The position numbers and the translations under genes are program-made. Of a stretch of 64,000 bases of DNA, positions 41,154 through 49,262 are shown piece after piece. Below the pieces are notes generated by a model that made no database searches, was not told the origin of the DNA, and was given only the letters and a program-made list of their open reading frames with translations. The DNA is from Vreelandella salicampi (GTDB lineage: Bacteria; Pseudomonadota; Gammaproteobacteria; Pseudomonadales; Halomonadaceae): positions 62,001 to 126,000 of the forward strand of contig NZ_JACCDF010000013.1 of NCBI RefSeq assembly GCF_013415105.1, given 5' to 3'. The stretch's first letter is position 1. Every line of letters starts with the position of its first letter.

Positions 41154-42443
41154 ATGACCGAACTTCCCGACAACATCCTTCACCTGCCGCAATACCAAGT
41201 ACTGGGCTGCAAATCAACCGACGACGAAATGCACTTCCAGGTGGACGTGCCCGATCCCATCGCCTGCGAGGAATGCGGCGTGCAGGGTGAGTTCGTACGG
41301 TTCGGCAAGCGTGACGTTCCCTATCGTGATCTGCCCATCCACGGCAAGCGGGTCACTCTCTGGGTGGTCCGCCGCCGATACACCTGCCGGGCCTGCAAGA
41401 CAACATTCAGGCCCCAGCTACCGGAGATGGTGGACGGATTCCGTATGACACTGCGGCTGCATGAGTACGTGGAGAAGGAATCCTTCAACCACCCCTACAC
41501 CTTTGTGGCGGCACAGACCGGCCTGGACGAGAAGACGGTGCGCGACATCTTCAACGCCCGCGCCGAGTTCCTGGGGCGCTGGCACCGCTTCGAGACGCCC
41601 CGCATCCTGGGCATTGACGAGCTATACCTGAACAAGCGCTACCGCTGCATTCTGACCAACATTGAGGAGCGAACCCTGCTCGACCTGCTGGCCACCCGCC
41701 GCCAGGACGTGGTGACCAACTACCTGATGAAGCTGAAAGACCGGCAGAAGGTCGAGATCGTCAGCATGGACATGTGGAACCCCTACCGGGCAGCGGTCAA
41801 GGCTGTGCTGCCCCAGGCCCGTATCGTGGTCGATAAGTTCCATGTGGTGCGCATGGCCAACGATGCCCTAGAGAGAGTGCGCAAGGGCCTCAGAAAGGAG
41901 CTGAAACCGTCCCAGAGCCGGACTCTCAAGGGAGACCGGAAAATCCTGCTGAAACGCGCTCACGAAGTCTCAGACCGGGAGCGCCTCATCATGGAGACCT
42001 GGACAGGCGCGTTCCCGCAACTGCTGGCCGCCTACGAGCACAAGGAGCGCTTCTACGGCATCTGGGACGCCACCACACGGCTCCAGGCAGAAGCCGCCCT
42101 GGACGAGTGGATAGCCACCATCCCGAAGGGCCAAAAGGAAGTCTGGAGCGATCTGGTCAGGGCAGTGGGAAACTGGCGCGAAGAGACCATGACCTACTTC
42201 GAGACGGACATGCCCGTCACCAACGCTTACACGGAGTCCATCAACCGACTGGCCAAGGACAAGAACCGTGAAGGGCGCGGTTACTCCTTCGAGGTGATGC
42301 GGGCACGAATGCTCTACACCACGAAGCACAAGAAGAAGGCACCGACTGCGAAGGTCTCTCCTTTCTACAAGAAAACCATCGGTTACGGACTGCCGGACTT
42401 CGCAGAGGAACTCAACTACGGAGTCGATCTATCAACCATCTGA
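41154..42443 (+). CDS. tnpA: ISL3-family transposase
   Basis: The 429-residue protein has an N-terminal zinc-finger-like region (CEECGVQG and CRACKTTF), an HTH (FVAAQTGLDEKTVRDIFN) and a DDE domain beginning ILGIDELYL, with VSMDMWNPYRAAV and the late Glu in YTESINRLAK. Full length and uninterrupted. It mobilises the element bounded by 39130 and 42501. Confidence 0.95.
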   Translation: MTELPDNILHLPQYQVLGCKSTDDEMHFQVDVPDPIACEECGVQGEFVRFGKRDVPYRDLPIHGKRVTLWVVRRRYTCRACKTTFRPQLPEMVDGFRMTLRLHEYVEKESFNHPYTFVAAQTGLDEKTVRDIFNARAEFLGRWHRFETPRILGIDELYLNKRYRCILTNIEERTLLDLLATRRQDVVTNYLMKLKDRQKVEIVSMDMWNPYRAAVKAVLPQARIVVDKFHVVRMANDALERVRKGLRKELKPSQSRTLKGDRKILLKRAHEVSDRERLIMETWTGAFPQLLAAYEHKERFYGIWDATTRLQAEAALDEWIATIPKGQKEVWSDLVRAVGNWREETMTYFETDMPVTNAYTESINRLAKDKNREGRGYSFEVMRARMLYTTKHKKKAPTAKVSPFYKKTIGYGLPDFAEELNYGVDLSTI

Positions 42444-42477
42444 GGGTGGTATCAGATTGATGGGGTGAAGGTGCCCC

Positions 42478-42501
42478 ATCAACCATTAAATCCGTATACC
42501 C
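42478..42501 (-). repeat. right terminal inverted repeat of the IS
   Basis: 24-bp end whose reverse complement starts GGGTATACGGATTTAATGG. Confidence 0.93.
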
Positions 42502-42509
42502 CTTTAATT
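42502..42509 (+). repeat. 8-bp target-site duplication, right copy
   Basis: CTTTAATT, directly repeated from 39122-39129. Confidence 0.95.
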
Positions 42510-42650
42510 ATGCCGGCTACGGCTGTCCTCTCCAGGATCGGTGGAAATTCTGCACTGTTGGTAGGCTTTGTCACCACCGCCGCCCTCACCCGGTCCGCGA
42601 GAACCCTGCACCGTTGGCCGCCCAGGGCACCGGCTCCCGGCCCGACCGTA

Positions 42651-43331
42651 GGTGGGAACGCTGCACCGATCGTCGCTCTCAGCAGCGCCTGCTGGCCTCG
42701 TCGCAGGTGGGAATACTGCACCGTTGGCTTCCCAAGGCACGGGCTCCCGGCCCTGCCATAGGTGGGAACGCTGCACCGTTGGCCTCCTCGAGCGCCAGCT
42801 CCCGACCCTTCCGATAGGTGGGGACGTTGCACCGTTGGCCTCCTCGAGCGCCAGCTCCCGACCCTTCCGATAGGTGGGAACGTTGCACCGTTGGCCTCCT
42901 CGAGCGCCAGCTCCCGACCCTTCCGATAGGTGGGAACGTTGCACCGTTGGCCGCCCAGGGCACCGGCTCCCGGCCCTACCATAGGTGGGAACGCTGCACC
43001 GTTGGCCGCCCAGGGCACCGGCTCCCGGCCCGGCCGTAGGTGGGAACGCTGCACCGTTGGCCGCCCAGGGCACCGGCTCCCGGCCCGGCCGTAGGTGGGA
43101 ACGCTGCACCGTTGGCCGCCCAGGGCACCGGCTCCCGGCCCTGCCGTAGGTGGGAACGCTGTACCGTTCGTCGCTCTCAGCAGCGCCTGCTGGCCTCGTC
43201 GCAGGTGGGAATACTGCACCGTTGGCTTCCCAAGGCACGGGCTCCCGGCCCTGCCATAGGTGGAAACGTTGCACCGTTGGCCGCCCAGAGCACCGGCTCC
43301 CGGCCCGGCCGTAGGTGGGAACGCTGCACCA
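42651..43331 (+). repeat. 13-copy iteron array with 55/56-bp period
   Basis: Iterons GGTGGGAACGCTGCACCG or close variants start at 42651, 42706, 42761, 42817, 42873, 42929, 42984, 43039, 43094, 43149, 43204, 43259 and 43314. Steps are 55 bp except three of 56. The 37-38-bp spacers fall into four repeated types (for example a CCGCCCAGGGCACCGGCTCC type and a CTCGAGCGCCAGCTCCCG type). A degenerate half copy lies at about 42600. No reading frame is preserved since 55 is not a multiple of 3, so open frames across it are by-products. Confidence 0.93.
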
Positions 43332-43620
43332 TTGACTATCTCGTGCGCCAGCTGCTGGTCGACCTGCCCTCTCCTGGCTTCATGGAGCATTCATAAAGCA
43401 GCACTCGGCGCCATGGGAGGCTGTTGTCTCCCTCGGAAGTCCTACACCCACCAAGTCCAGGCTCAACCAGCTGAGATCCAGGCCAGCCATCGCTCTGTTC
43501 TCTAGCTACCAGCGCGGGTTTGGGGGGCATCCTCCAAATGTTAACGGTATAAAGTTAGTTGCAACCGGGCCTGTATCCACATTTCCTGTGGGCAACCTTG
43601 TGGGTAAGTGCCATTTTGGC
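43332..43620. other. spacer between the two iteron arrays
   Basis: No gene is supported. It contains a DnaA-box-like GTATCCACA at 43573 (8 of 9 match to TTATCCACA). GC content falls through this stretch toward the second array. Confidence 0.5.
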
Positions 43621-43938
43621 GGTGGGAATGCTGCACCGATGGCGGTCACTTTCGGTGGGAATGTTGCACAGGTTATTTTTTGACCAGCACGATCACTGTT
43701 TTTTTCGGTGGGGATGTTGCACCGTACGCTAGAGCCCAGATTCCCTAGCATCTGTCAATCAGGTAGTCAGCCATTTATGTAGGTGGGGATGCTGCACTTT
43801 TGAACCCATCACACCCTTAAATGTGGACAATTTAACGGTTTCTGTGGGTATCTCCTGAATAACTTTCACCCATAGGTGGGGATGTTGCACCGTAAGCGGT
43901 GGGGATGTTGCACCGTAAGCGGTGGGGATGCTGCACCG
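43621..43938 (+). repeat. 7-copy iteron cluster, probable vegetative origin (oriV)
   Basis: Iterons start at 43621, 43654, 43707, 43782, 43875, 43898 and 43921, mostly GGTGGGGATGTTGCACCG; the last three are 23 bp apart (about two helical turns). The surrounding sequence is AT-rich, with DnaA-box-like sites at 43573 and 43822 on opposite strands. This combination, near a Rep gene, is the usual layout of an iteron-controlled origin. Confidence 0.8.
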
Positions 43939-44160
43939 TAGATTTTCTATATTCCTTTTTCTTTCATGATGTTATGACGCTTTCAATCGCCCATAACCCT
44001 GTTTTAGCCCCGAACTATCCCTATATCCCTTTACCTATACAACCCCATTGACCCTTCGGTGTGTTCTCCCGCCAGCTTCGGCTGACCTTATTGGTCACTC
44101 CTGGCATAGAAACCTCCGATCTATCCTCCTCGGCATGCTGCAAATGCTACATGGCATGAA
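43939..44160. other. AT-rich region beside iterons
   Basis: No gene seen. The first part (TAGATTTTCTATATTCCTTT and following) is AT-rich and may be the duplex-unwinding region of the origin. The rest runs into the terminator of the radC-like gene. Confidence 0.4.
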
Positions 44161-44194
44161 AAAGCCCCTCCAGCAAAACTGCCAGAGGGGCTTT
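44161..44194 (-). terminator. terminator of the radC-like gene
   Basis: AAAGCCCCTC...GAGGGGCTTT stem; read on the minus strand it continues into a T tract, placing it after the radC-like gene. Confidence 0.85.
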
Positions 44195-44216
44195 GAAAGC
44201 GGCTGAGCCGCAATCG

Positions 44217-44771
44217 CTACATCAAGCCTTGTTCAGCGAAGCTCGTGCAGTCCGTGCCTGCCACGATGATGTGATCAAGCACTTTCACGTCGAGCAACCC
44301 AAGGACCTCCTGGATGCGCTTAGTGATCTGACGATCTGCATGACTCGGCTCAATCGAACCCGAAGGGTGGTTGTGCGTGAGGATCACAGCCCCAGCATTC
44401 ACCTCAAGAGCCCTGCGAGCTATCTCACGCGGATAGACCGAGGCACTGTTAAGCGTGCCCTGGAACAGCTCCTCATGCTGGATCAGCCGATGCTGGGAAT
44501 CCAGCCAGCTAACCGAGAAGACCTCATAGGGTACTGTGGCATAGCGAATCGTCAGGTAGTCCAGGGTGATGTTCGGCCGATTGAAAACGGCGTTAAAGTC
44601 CTGGTACTTGCCATAAAACCGCTTTTCGATGATCCGCAAAGCCTCTGCTATCACAGCGTCCTCTTCCTTCTTGCGCTGGCCAGGGTCCACTGCAAGCCCC
44701 TTTCCAGGGAAGGCATAGACCTCAGCCGGCTCGGATACTGCGAACAGATCCATCTGGTTCGTGCGCTTCAT
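44217..44771 (-). CDS. radC: RadC-like JAB-domain protein
   Basis: The 184-residue protein is a short RadC: N-terminal extension, then EVFSVSWLDSQHRLIQHEEL and the JAMM/MPN+ motif ILTHNHPSGSIEPSHAD with its zinc ligands. Plasmid RadC proteins are common beside antirestriction genes, but their activity is unresolved. It has the shared structured leader on the minus strand, so ATG 44771 is preferred over the longer open frame. Confidence 0.87.
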   Translation of the reverse strand: MKRTNQMDLFAVSEPAEVYAFPGKGLAVDPGQRKKEEDAVIAEALRIIEKRFYGKYQDFNAVFNRPNITLDYLTIRYATVPYEVFSVSWLDSQHRLIQHEELFQGTLNSASVYPREIARRALEVNAGAVILTHNHPSGSIEPSHADRQITKRIQEVLGLLDVKVLDHIIVAGTDCTSFAEQGLM

Positions 44772-44833
44772 CACATTCTCCTCTCTCTCATACCCGTTGC
44801 CGGGCCTCACCCAGAGATAGGGAGATCACTGAC
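44772..44833 (-). promoter_or_regulatory. GTCA-N7-CCCTAYC leader, copy 9 (minus strand, radC)
   Basis: On the minus strand: GTCA at 44833-44830, 7 bp, CCCTATC, hairpin CCCG-gcaa-CGGG, then GTATGAGAGAGAGGAG. The only copy on this strand; its hairpin sequence differs from the majority. Confidence 0.85.
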
Positions 44834-44848
44834 GTGGCCGCTCTTCAT

Positions 44849-44912
44849 GTCACCACCCGCCCTATCTCCCCACGATACCTGCATTCCGCAGGAATGAGAG
44901 AGGAGATGGATC
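44849..44912 (+). promoter_or_regulatory. GTCA-N7-CCCTAYC leader, copy 10 (ardC)
   Basis: GTCA at 44849, CCCTATC at 44860, hairpin CCTGC-attcc-GCAGG, then GAATGAGAGAGGAGATGGATC. Nearly back-to-back with the radC leader, giving a divergent pair. Confidence 0.87.
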
Positions 44913-45821
44913 ATGAGCAAGAGCAAGCGTGCGATCGACGGCATTCGGGAAGCACTCATCCAGGGCCTGAAGGAAGGCACCGCCCCCTGGCAGAAACCCT
45001 GGAAGCCCGGTGACACGGATGTGAGCCAGCCCTACAACGCCTCTTCAGGCCGCGTGTATACGGGTTGGTCGAACATCGTGAGCCTCTGGGTCGCAGCAGA
45101 TCGATTCGGCTACACGAGCCCTGCCTGGGTCACCTTCAAGCAAGCGAAGGATCTCGGCACACACCCTCGCAAGGGGGAAAAGGGCACTCCGGTGGAATTC
45201 TGGAAGTTCCACAAGAAGCGCGAGAAGGACGAGAACGGCAAAATCGAGGAGAAGGTCATCCCGGTGAACCGTATCTTCTACGTCTTCAACGAGCAGCAGC
45301 TGGCTGACCCGCTGACGGAGGCTGCCAAGCCCCCCGTCATTGAGGCCCAACCAGAGCCCGTGCAGTTCGTTGCGCGGCTGATTGAGGCCTCAGGGGTAGC
45401 TCTGACCTGGGGAGGCGACAAGGCCTACTACCGGCCCTCTACGGACGGCATCCGCCTGCCTCGCCCTGAGCAGTTCCATGAAGTCAGCGAAATTGCGGCG
45501 ACTGGGCTGCATGAGCTGATTCATGCGACTGGCGCTGCCAACCGCTTGAACCGCGACAAGAGCGATCGCGCTCGAGAGGAGGTGGTGGCGGAAGCTGGCG
45601 CCTGGCTTGCTGCTATGCGTTTCGGCCTGCCTGCCACCCCGGAAAACTCCGCGTCCTACCTCACCGGCTGGGCCTCACGGCTCACTGGCGATCAGGCGAA
45701 GGAGCTGGACCGTGCTCTGTCTGATGCACAGAAGGCGGTCACCTTCATTGAACAGCTCGCACAAGAGTGCGGGATGCTTGATGAAGCCCCGGAGTCACCA
45801 GCCGCTACTGCGGTTGCGTGA
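44913..45821 (+). CDS. ardC: ArdC-like antirestriction / ssDNA-binding zincin
   Basis: The 302-residue protein has the ArdC N-terminal ssDNA-binding domain (EGTAPWQKPW, PYNASSGRVYTGWSN, KGEKGTPVEFWKF) and a zincin-like C-terminal domain with HELIHATG (HEXXH) near residue 200 and a downstream Glu. ArdC enters recipients or is expressed early and protects transferred DNA against type I and II restriction. It shares the structured leader with ssb and radC. Confidence 0.9.
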   Translation: MSKSKRAIDGIREALIQGLKEGTAPWQKPWKPGDTDVSQPYNASSGRVYTGWSNIVSLWVAADRFGYTSPAWVTFKQAKDLGTHPRKGEKGTPVEFWKFHKKREKDENGKIEEKVIPVNRIFYVFNEQQLADPLTEAAKPPVIEAQPEPVQFVARLIEASGVALTWGGDKAYYRPSTDGIRLPRPEQFHEVSEIAATGLHELIHATGAANRLNRDKSDRAREEVVAEAGAWLAAMRFGLPATPENSASYLTGWASRLTGDQAKELDRALSDAQKAVTFIEQLAQECGMLDEAPESPAATAVA

Positions 45822-45840
45822 TAGCAACACCCATTCAACA

Positions 45841-45868
45841 GCCTTCCCCCCCGGGAAGGCTTTTTTTC
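45841..45868 (+). terminator. rho-independent terminator
   Basis: GCCTTCCC-ccc-GGGAAGGC followed by seven T, 19 bp after ardC. Confidence 0.9.
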
Positions 45869-45891
45869 TGGGCGGCAGTTTTCCCTGGCGC

Positions 45892-45933
45892 TATGTATGT
45901 ATTATATGTACAGTACATACATACAATACATAC
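45892..45933. promoter_or_regulatory. KfrA-type operator upstream of the kfrA-like gene
   Basis: TATGTATGTA (45892-45901) and TACATACATA (45914-45923) form a perfect 10-bp inverted repeat enclosing TGTACAGTACA; a further CATAC repeat follows. Such repeats just before the gene fit autoregulation by KfrA. Confidence 0.7.
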
Positions 45934-45949
45934 ACCGGGAGAGAGAGGC

Positions 45950-46984
45950 ATGACGATCAAGCCTGAGATCCAACAGCGCATTGTAGCGGCCGCGGAAGAG
46001 CTGGTAGCGGAAGGCGTGGACAAGCCCACCAATGAGCAGGTCCGGGAGCGCCTGGGCGGCGGCTCCCTATCCCATATCTCGCCGGTCATGCGGGAGTGGA
46101 GGGAGAGCCAGATGGTCACGGCCGTCGCCATCCGGGACATGCCCAAGGAGATTCGCACGGTCCTCGAGCGCGTTGGTGCCGAGCTGTGGCGCAGCGCCAG
46201 CCAGCTGGCGGATGAGGATGTTGAGAGGATTCGCGCCCAGTCGAATGAGCAGCTGAAGGCCGCTCATGACGAGCGCGATGAAGCCCTCAGGGAAATCGAG
46301 CGGCTTGAGGCTCGCATCACGTCCATGCGGGAGGACCACGAACATGATAAGGCGCAAATTGCACGGCTGACGGAAGAGAACCAGAACCTGGCCACCGAAA
46401 CGGCTACCGCCAAGCAACGCGCCGAGGACGCCATGGAGCGTGTCAACGATCTCCATGGTCAGCTGAGCCGGCAAAGCGACCAGCTGGAGACAGCTCGCGG
46501 GCAGGTACAGCAGTTGCAGTCGGCCGTGGATCAGCTGCGCGAGGACAAAGCCTCGATCGGCAACCAACTGGCCACCGTCGAGAGTGACCTCAAGAGCACC
46601 ACCAGAGAGCTTGAGGCAGCCCATCAACGGGAATCACGCCTCCAGCAGACCCTGGAAGAGGTCAGCCAGGAGCTGTCCTCGCTTCAGCAAGAGCAGGCCA
46701 GCCTGCGATCAGAGCAAGCCTCGACCGCCAAGCGGAACGACGAGCTGAAGGAAGAGAGCGCCAGCCTACGAAGCACCATCGACCAACTCAGGGCCTCGGG
46801 CAGCGAGGCAAACGCCGAGCTGAAGGCTGCCCGGGAGCAGATCGAGGAGCTGAAGGGAATCAGGCAAGAGCTGGCCGACACCCGGACAGAACTCGCGGTC
46901 ACGCAAGCCCGGGAAAAGGCGCTGCGCGACCAACTAGATCAGCGTCCCGATGCGTCACAGTCGACGCGGGGCGATAAACCCTAA
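45950..46984 (+). CDS. kfrA: KfrA-like DNA-binding coiled-coil protein
   Basis: The 344-residue protein has an N-terminal DNA-binding domain (IVAAAEELVAEGVDKPTNEQ, VRERLGGGSLSHISPVMREW) and then an almost continuous coiled-coil from about residue 90 to the end, as in IncP/IncU KfrA. KfrA supports partition and represses its own promoter. GAGAGAGG precedes the ATG at 45950. Followed after 13 bp by an exported nuclease gene. Confidence 0.85.
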   Translation: MTIKPEIQQRIVAAAEELVAEGVDKPTNEQVRERLGGGSLSHISPVMREWRESQMVTAVAIRDMPKEIRTVLERVGAELWRSASQLADEDVERIRAQSNEQLKAAHDERDEALREIERLEARITSMREDHEHDKAQIARLTEENQNLATETATAKQRAEDAMERVNDLHGQLSRQSDQLETARGQVQQLQSAVDQLREDKASIGNQLATVESDLKSTTRELEAAHQRESRLQQTLEEVSQELSSLQQEQASLRSEQASTAKRNDELKEESASLRSTIDQLRASGSEANAELKAAREQIEELKGIRQELADTRTELAVTQAREKALRDQLDQRPDASQSTRGDKP

Positions 46985-46997
46985 GCACGGAGGAACC

Positions 46998-48092
46998 ATG
47001 ACGTTCAAAGCCCCCATCGCGATTGCCAGTGCTGTGCTGGCGCTCTCTCCCACCTTGGCGCCAGCTGACATGATCCTGGGCAGCTGGAATGTGCGCCAGC
47101 TCGGCTGGGACAATGGCAAGGAGGTCGAGAAAGTCGCCCATGTCGCCCAGTCGATGGACCTCATCGCCTTGCAGGAGCTGATGGACAAGAGCGCCCTCGA
47201 GGAGCTGGTCGCCCACCTCGAGGCGACAACCGGCGAAGCCTGGGGAGCCATGGCCAGCCATTCCCTTGGCGCGGGGGAGCGTTACCGGGAGCACTACGGC
47301 TTTGTCTGGCGCCTGTCGGAGGTGGAGTACGCTGAGGGGGCCGTGGTGTTCCTGGATCATGATGACGTGTTCGCCCGTGAGCCCTACTCAGCCATGTTCC
47401 GCGATCGCGAGACGGGGCAGGAGCTGGCGCTGGCCAACCTGCATGTCATCTATGGGGATAGCGTCAGCGAACGTGCGCGGGAGGTGGAGACCTTGGCCGA
47501 CTACTGGGGATGGCTGGAGGAGGTCTACCCAGACACGCCACGAGTCCTGGCCGGCGACTTCAACCTGGAGCCGGATCACGAGGCCTGGGGGCCTCTGCGA
47601 TCTGCTGGCGCCTCTCCCGCGCTGAGCCGTGTGGCGACCACGCTGGCGCATGAGACCGGCGTGTATAGGCACCTCTACGACAACTTCTGGCTCAACCCGA
47701 ATGAACTCCCCATCAGCGATACTGGTGTGATCCCGTTTCCCACCTTGCTGGGCATGAACCACGAGGAGGCTCGGTCCAGGGTCTCCGACCACGCACCGAT
47801 TTTCCTGGCCACCGATGGCGCTGAGATTCAGCTCTATGCCTGGCCAGGCACTGACGCCACGCCAACCCAAGACGTGGCACCGTCCGACTTGAGCTGCATA
47901 GACCTCAACGAGAGCCCGGAGGGTGCCCTGGAGGGGCTGCCCCACATCGGTCCCGCCCGGGCCGAGCTTGTCGCCGAGGGGCGCCCCTGGGGCTCTGTGG
48001 CGGCGCTGAAGGATATAGACGGCCTTGGGCCTGCCCGTGTCGCCGACATCCGCGAGAGCGGTCTCCTGTGCCCGCTGAGCGTGGCTGGCTGA
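46998..48092 (+). CDS. exported endonuclease/exonuclease/phosphatase-family nuclease with HhH tail
   Basis: The 364-residue protein starts with a signal peptide (IASAVLALSPTLAPAD), then the EEP fold: ILGSWNVRQLGWDNGKEVEK, DLIALQEL, LANLHVIYGDS, VLAGDFNLEPDHEAW and SDHAPIFL with the catalytic Asp/His. The C-terminus has a ComEA-like helix-hairpin-helix (LPHIGPARAELVAEG, IDGLGPARVADI). A periplasmic or secreted DNase is predicted. It may process DNA during transfer or scavenge or destroy foreign DNA. GGAGG before the ATG. Confidence 0.82.
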   Translation: MTFKAPIAIASAVLALSPTLAPADMILGSWNVRQLGWDNGKEVEKVAHVAQSMDLIALQELMDKSALEELVAHLEATTGEAWGAMASHSLGAGERYREHYGFVWRLSEVEYAEGAVVFLDHDDVFAREPYSAMFRDRETGQELALANLHVIYGDSVSERAREVETLADYWGWLEEVYPDTPRVLAGDFNLEPDHEAWGPLRSAGASPALSRVATTLAHETGVYRHLYDNFWLNPNELPISDTGVIPFPTLLGMNHEEARSRVSDHAPIFLATDGAEIQLYAWPGTDATPTQDVAPSDLSCIDLNESPEGALEGLPHIGPARAELVAEGRPWGSVAALKDIDGLGPARVADIRESGLLCPLSVAG

Positions 48093-48154
48093 CAGTGAAG
48101 GCCCTACCTCTCCTCGAGACCTGTATCCAGCAGGAATGAGAGAGGAGATGGATC
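48091..48154 (+). promoter_or_regulatory. GTCA-N7-CCCTAYC leader, copy 11
   Basis: GACA at 48091 (one change, overlapping the nuclease stop), CCCTACC at 48102, hairpin CCTGT-atcca-GCAGG (G-U closing), then GAATGAGAGAGGAG. Confidence 0.85.
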
Positions 48155-48475
48155 ATGAGCGCACACGACGACATCCTGGATAGGCTGTGGGTGGCACGCC
48201 CGAAGGTCTACACCGCGATCTGCAAAGACATGGCCGGGGAGTGGGAATTGCGCATTGAGTATGTGCAAGTCACGCCTCAGGCCGATCGCGAGGTAGAGCA
48301 CCAAATGGCCATCCAGAAAGCCAAGGAGTCCTGCGCGGGGGCATGGGAGCGTGTCGTGGAGTATGCGCCCTGCATGTCGACGCCGGACACCAGCACCATC
48401 GCCTGCATAGGCCTGTTCGAGGGAGCTATCGAGCCGGCGATGCTCGATGAGGCCTACTTCGACTGTTCTGCATAA
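48155..48475 (+). CDS. uncharacterised protein, paralogue of the 48635 product
   Basis: The 106-residue product (RPKVYTAICKDMAGEWELRI, KESCAGAWERVVEY, IACIGLFEGAIEPAML) aligns with the C-terminal half of the next gene's product (RTYTAFCQESNG, YECARDWDRL, IVCMGLADGEVSIAMW). The pair is a tandem duplication with each copy keeping its own leader. Function unknown. Confidence 0.65.
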   Translation: MSAHDDILDRLWVARPKVYTAICKDMAGEWELRIEYVQVTPQADREVEHQMAIQKAKESCAGAWERVVEYAPCMSTPDTSTIACIGLFEGAIEPAMLDEAYFDCSA

Positions 48476-48570
48476 CGCGCATCCCGACTGCGTGCTTCAC
48501 TGGGATGGGTGGTGATCCTGACTGGACACCCCCTCCCCACCTTCCCCCAGGCACCAGCCTACCGCCTTGT

Positions 48571-48634
48571 GTCACTCCCTTCCCTACCTCCTCACGAGAC
48601 CTGCAATCCCGCAGGAATGAGAGGAGAAAGCACC
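48571..48634 (+). promoter_or_regulatory. GTCA-N7-CCCTAYC leader, copy 12
   Basis: GTCA at 48571, CCCTACC at 48582, hairpin CCTGC-aatccc-GCAGG, then GAATGAGAGGAG. Confidence 0.87.
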
Positions 48635-49129
48635 ATGACGATGAAGACAGCCACCCTCACTGACGCCCAGTGGGCCGACATCATGCAGCTGATTGGCCGC
48701 GGCGAATCGGATCTCGCCGAATACGTTCCGCACCATGCCGTCAGGGATGGGTACGCGCCAGAAGAGATCGATGACCTGGAGAGGCTGCTCAAGGGTGAAG
48801 CCTCAGCGGCGCTGTCCAAGCAGCTCGCTGACGACACAGACGCTTCCAGTGAAGCGCCAGCGACCCGGACCTACACCGCCTTCTGTCAGGAGAGCAATGG
48901 CACCGGAACGGTCTGGATCAGCTCCATCGAGGTTGATGCTCAGGAGGACCGCGACAAGGAGCTGGTGGCAGCTGAGGAGCAGGCGAGGTACGAATGCGCC
49001 CGTGACTGGGACCGTTTGACCGACCCTGACGATGAAGACTCACCGCTCGATATAAGCGGCATAGTCTGCATGGGCCTTGCCGATGGCGAGGTTAGCATTG
49101 CGATGTGGGATGACTCTCACTTCGAGTAG
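48635..49129 (+). CDS. uncharacterised protein, paralogue of the 48155 product
   Basis: The 164-residue product has an extra N-terminal helical region (TLTDAQWADIMQLIGRGESD...) followed by a domain paralogous to the whole 48155 product. No family recognised. Strong terminator after it. Confidence 0.65.
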   Translation: MTMKTATLTDAQWADIMQLIGRGESDLAEYVPHHAVRDGYAPEEIDDLERLLKGEASAALSKQLADDTDASSEAPATRTYTAFCQESNGTGTVWISSIEVDAQEDRDKELVAAEEQARYECARDWDRLTDPDDEDSPLDISGIVCMGLADGEVSIAMWDDSHFE

Positions 49130-49139
49130 TTTGCTTCAA

Positions 49140-49168
49140 GGGCACCATCCGAGGATGGTGCCCTTTCC
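49140..49168 (+). terminator. rho-independent terminator
   Basis: GGGCACCATCC-ga-GGATGGTGCCC with T residues, 10 bp after the gene. Confidence 0.85.
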
Positions 49169-49199
49169 CTTCCCGGGGCGGTCAGGAGCCTCGGCAAGC

Positions 49200-49262
49200 G
49201 TCACCCCCACCCCTACCCCCTCTCGAGACCTGCAATCCCGCAGGAATGAGAGGAGAAGCCCA
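49200..49262 (+). promoter_or_regulatory. GTCA-N7-CCCTAYC leader, copy 13
   Basis: GTCA at 49200, CCCTACC at 49211, hairpin CCTGC-aatccc-GCAGG, then GAATGAGAGGAG. Confidence 0.87.

Larger units (their letters stand above)
39130..42501 (+). mobile_element. ISPpu12-like ISL3-family insertion sequence with metal-resistance passenger genes
   Basis: The element is 3372 bp long with 24-bp inverted repeats (3 mismatches) and 8-bp target duplications CTTTAATT. It carries a merR-like regulator, a CDF-type cation transporter, lspA and an ISL3 transposase, the gene set of ISPpu12 from Pseudomonas plasmid pWW0. All genes appear intact, so the element is probably recent and active. It separates the replication initiator gene from the iterons. 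The name is from memory of gene content and size, not a database search. Confidence 0.93.

Noticed and set aside
42651..43331. CRISPR array
   Set aside because: Spacing is regular, but the spacers are themselves repeated in four types, the repeat is only 18 bp, it matches origin iterons nearby, and no cas genes are present.
42479..43390. Long minus-strand open frames of about 250-300 codons across the iteron array
   Set aside because: They arise because a 55-bp repeat without stop codons cycles through all frames; three overlapping frames are open at once, the peptide is Pro/Gly/Arg low complexity, and no ribosome site is convincing.
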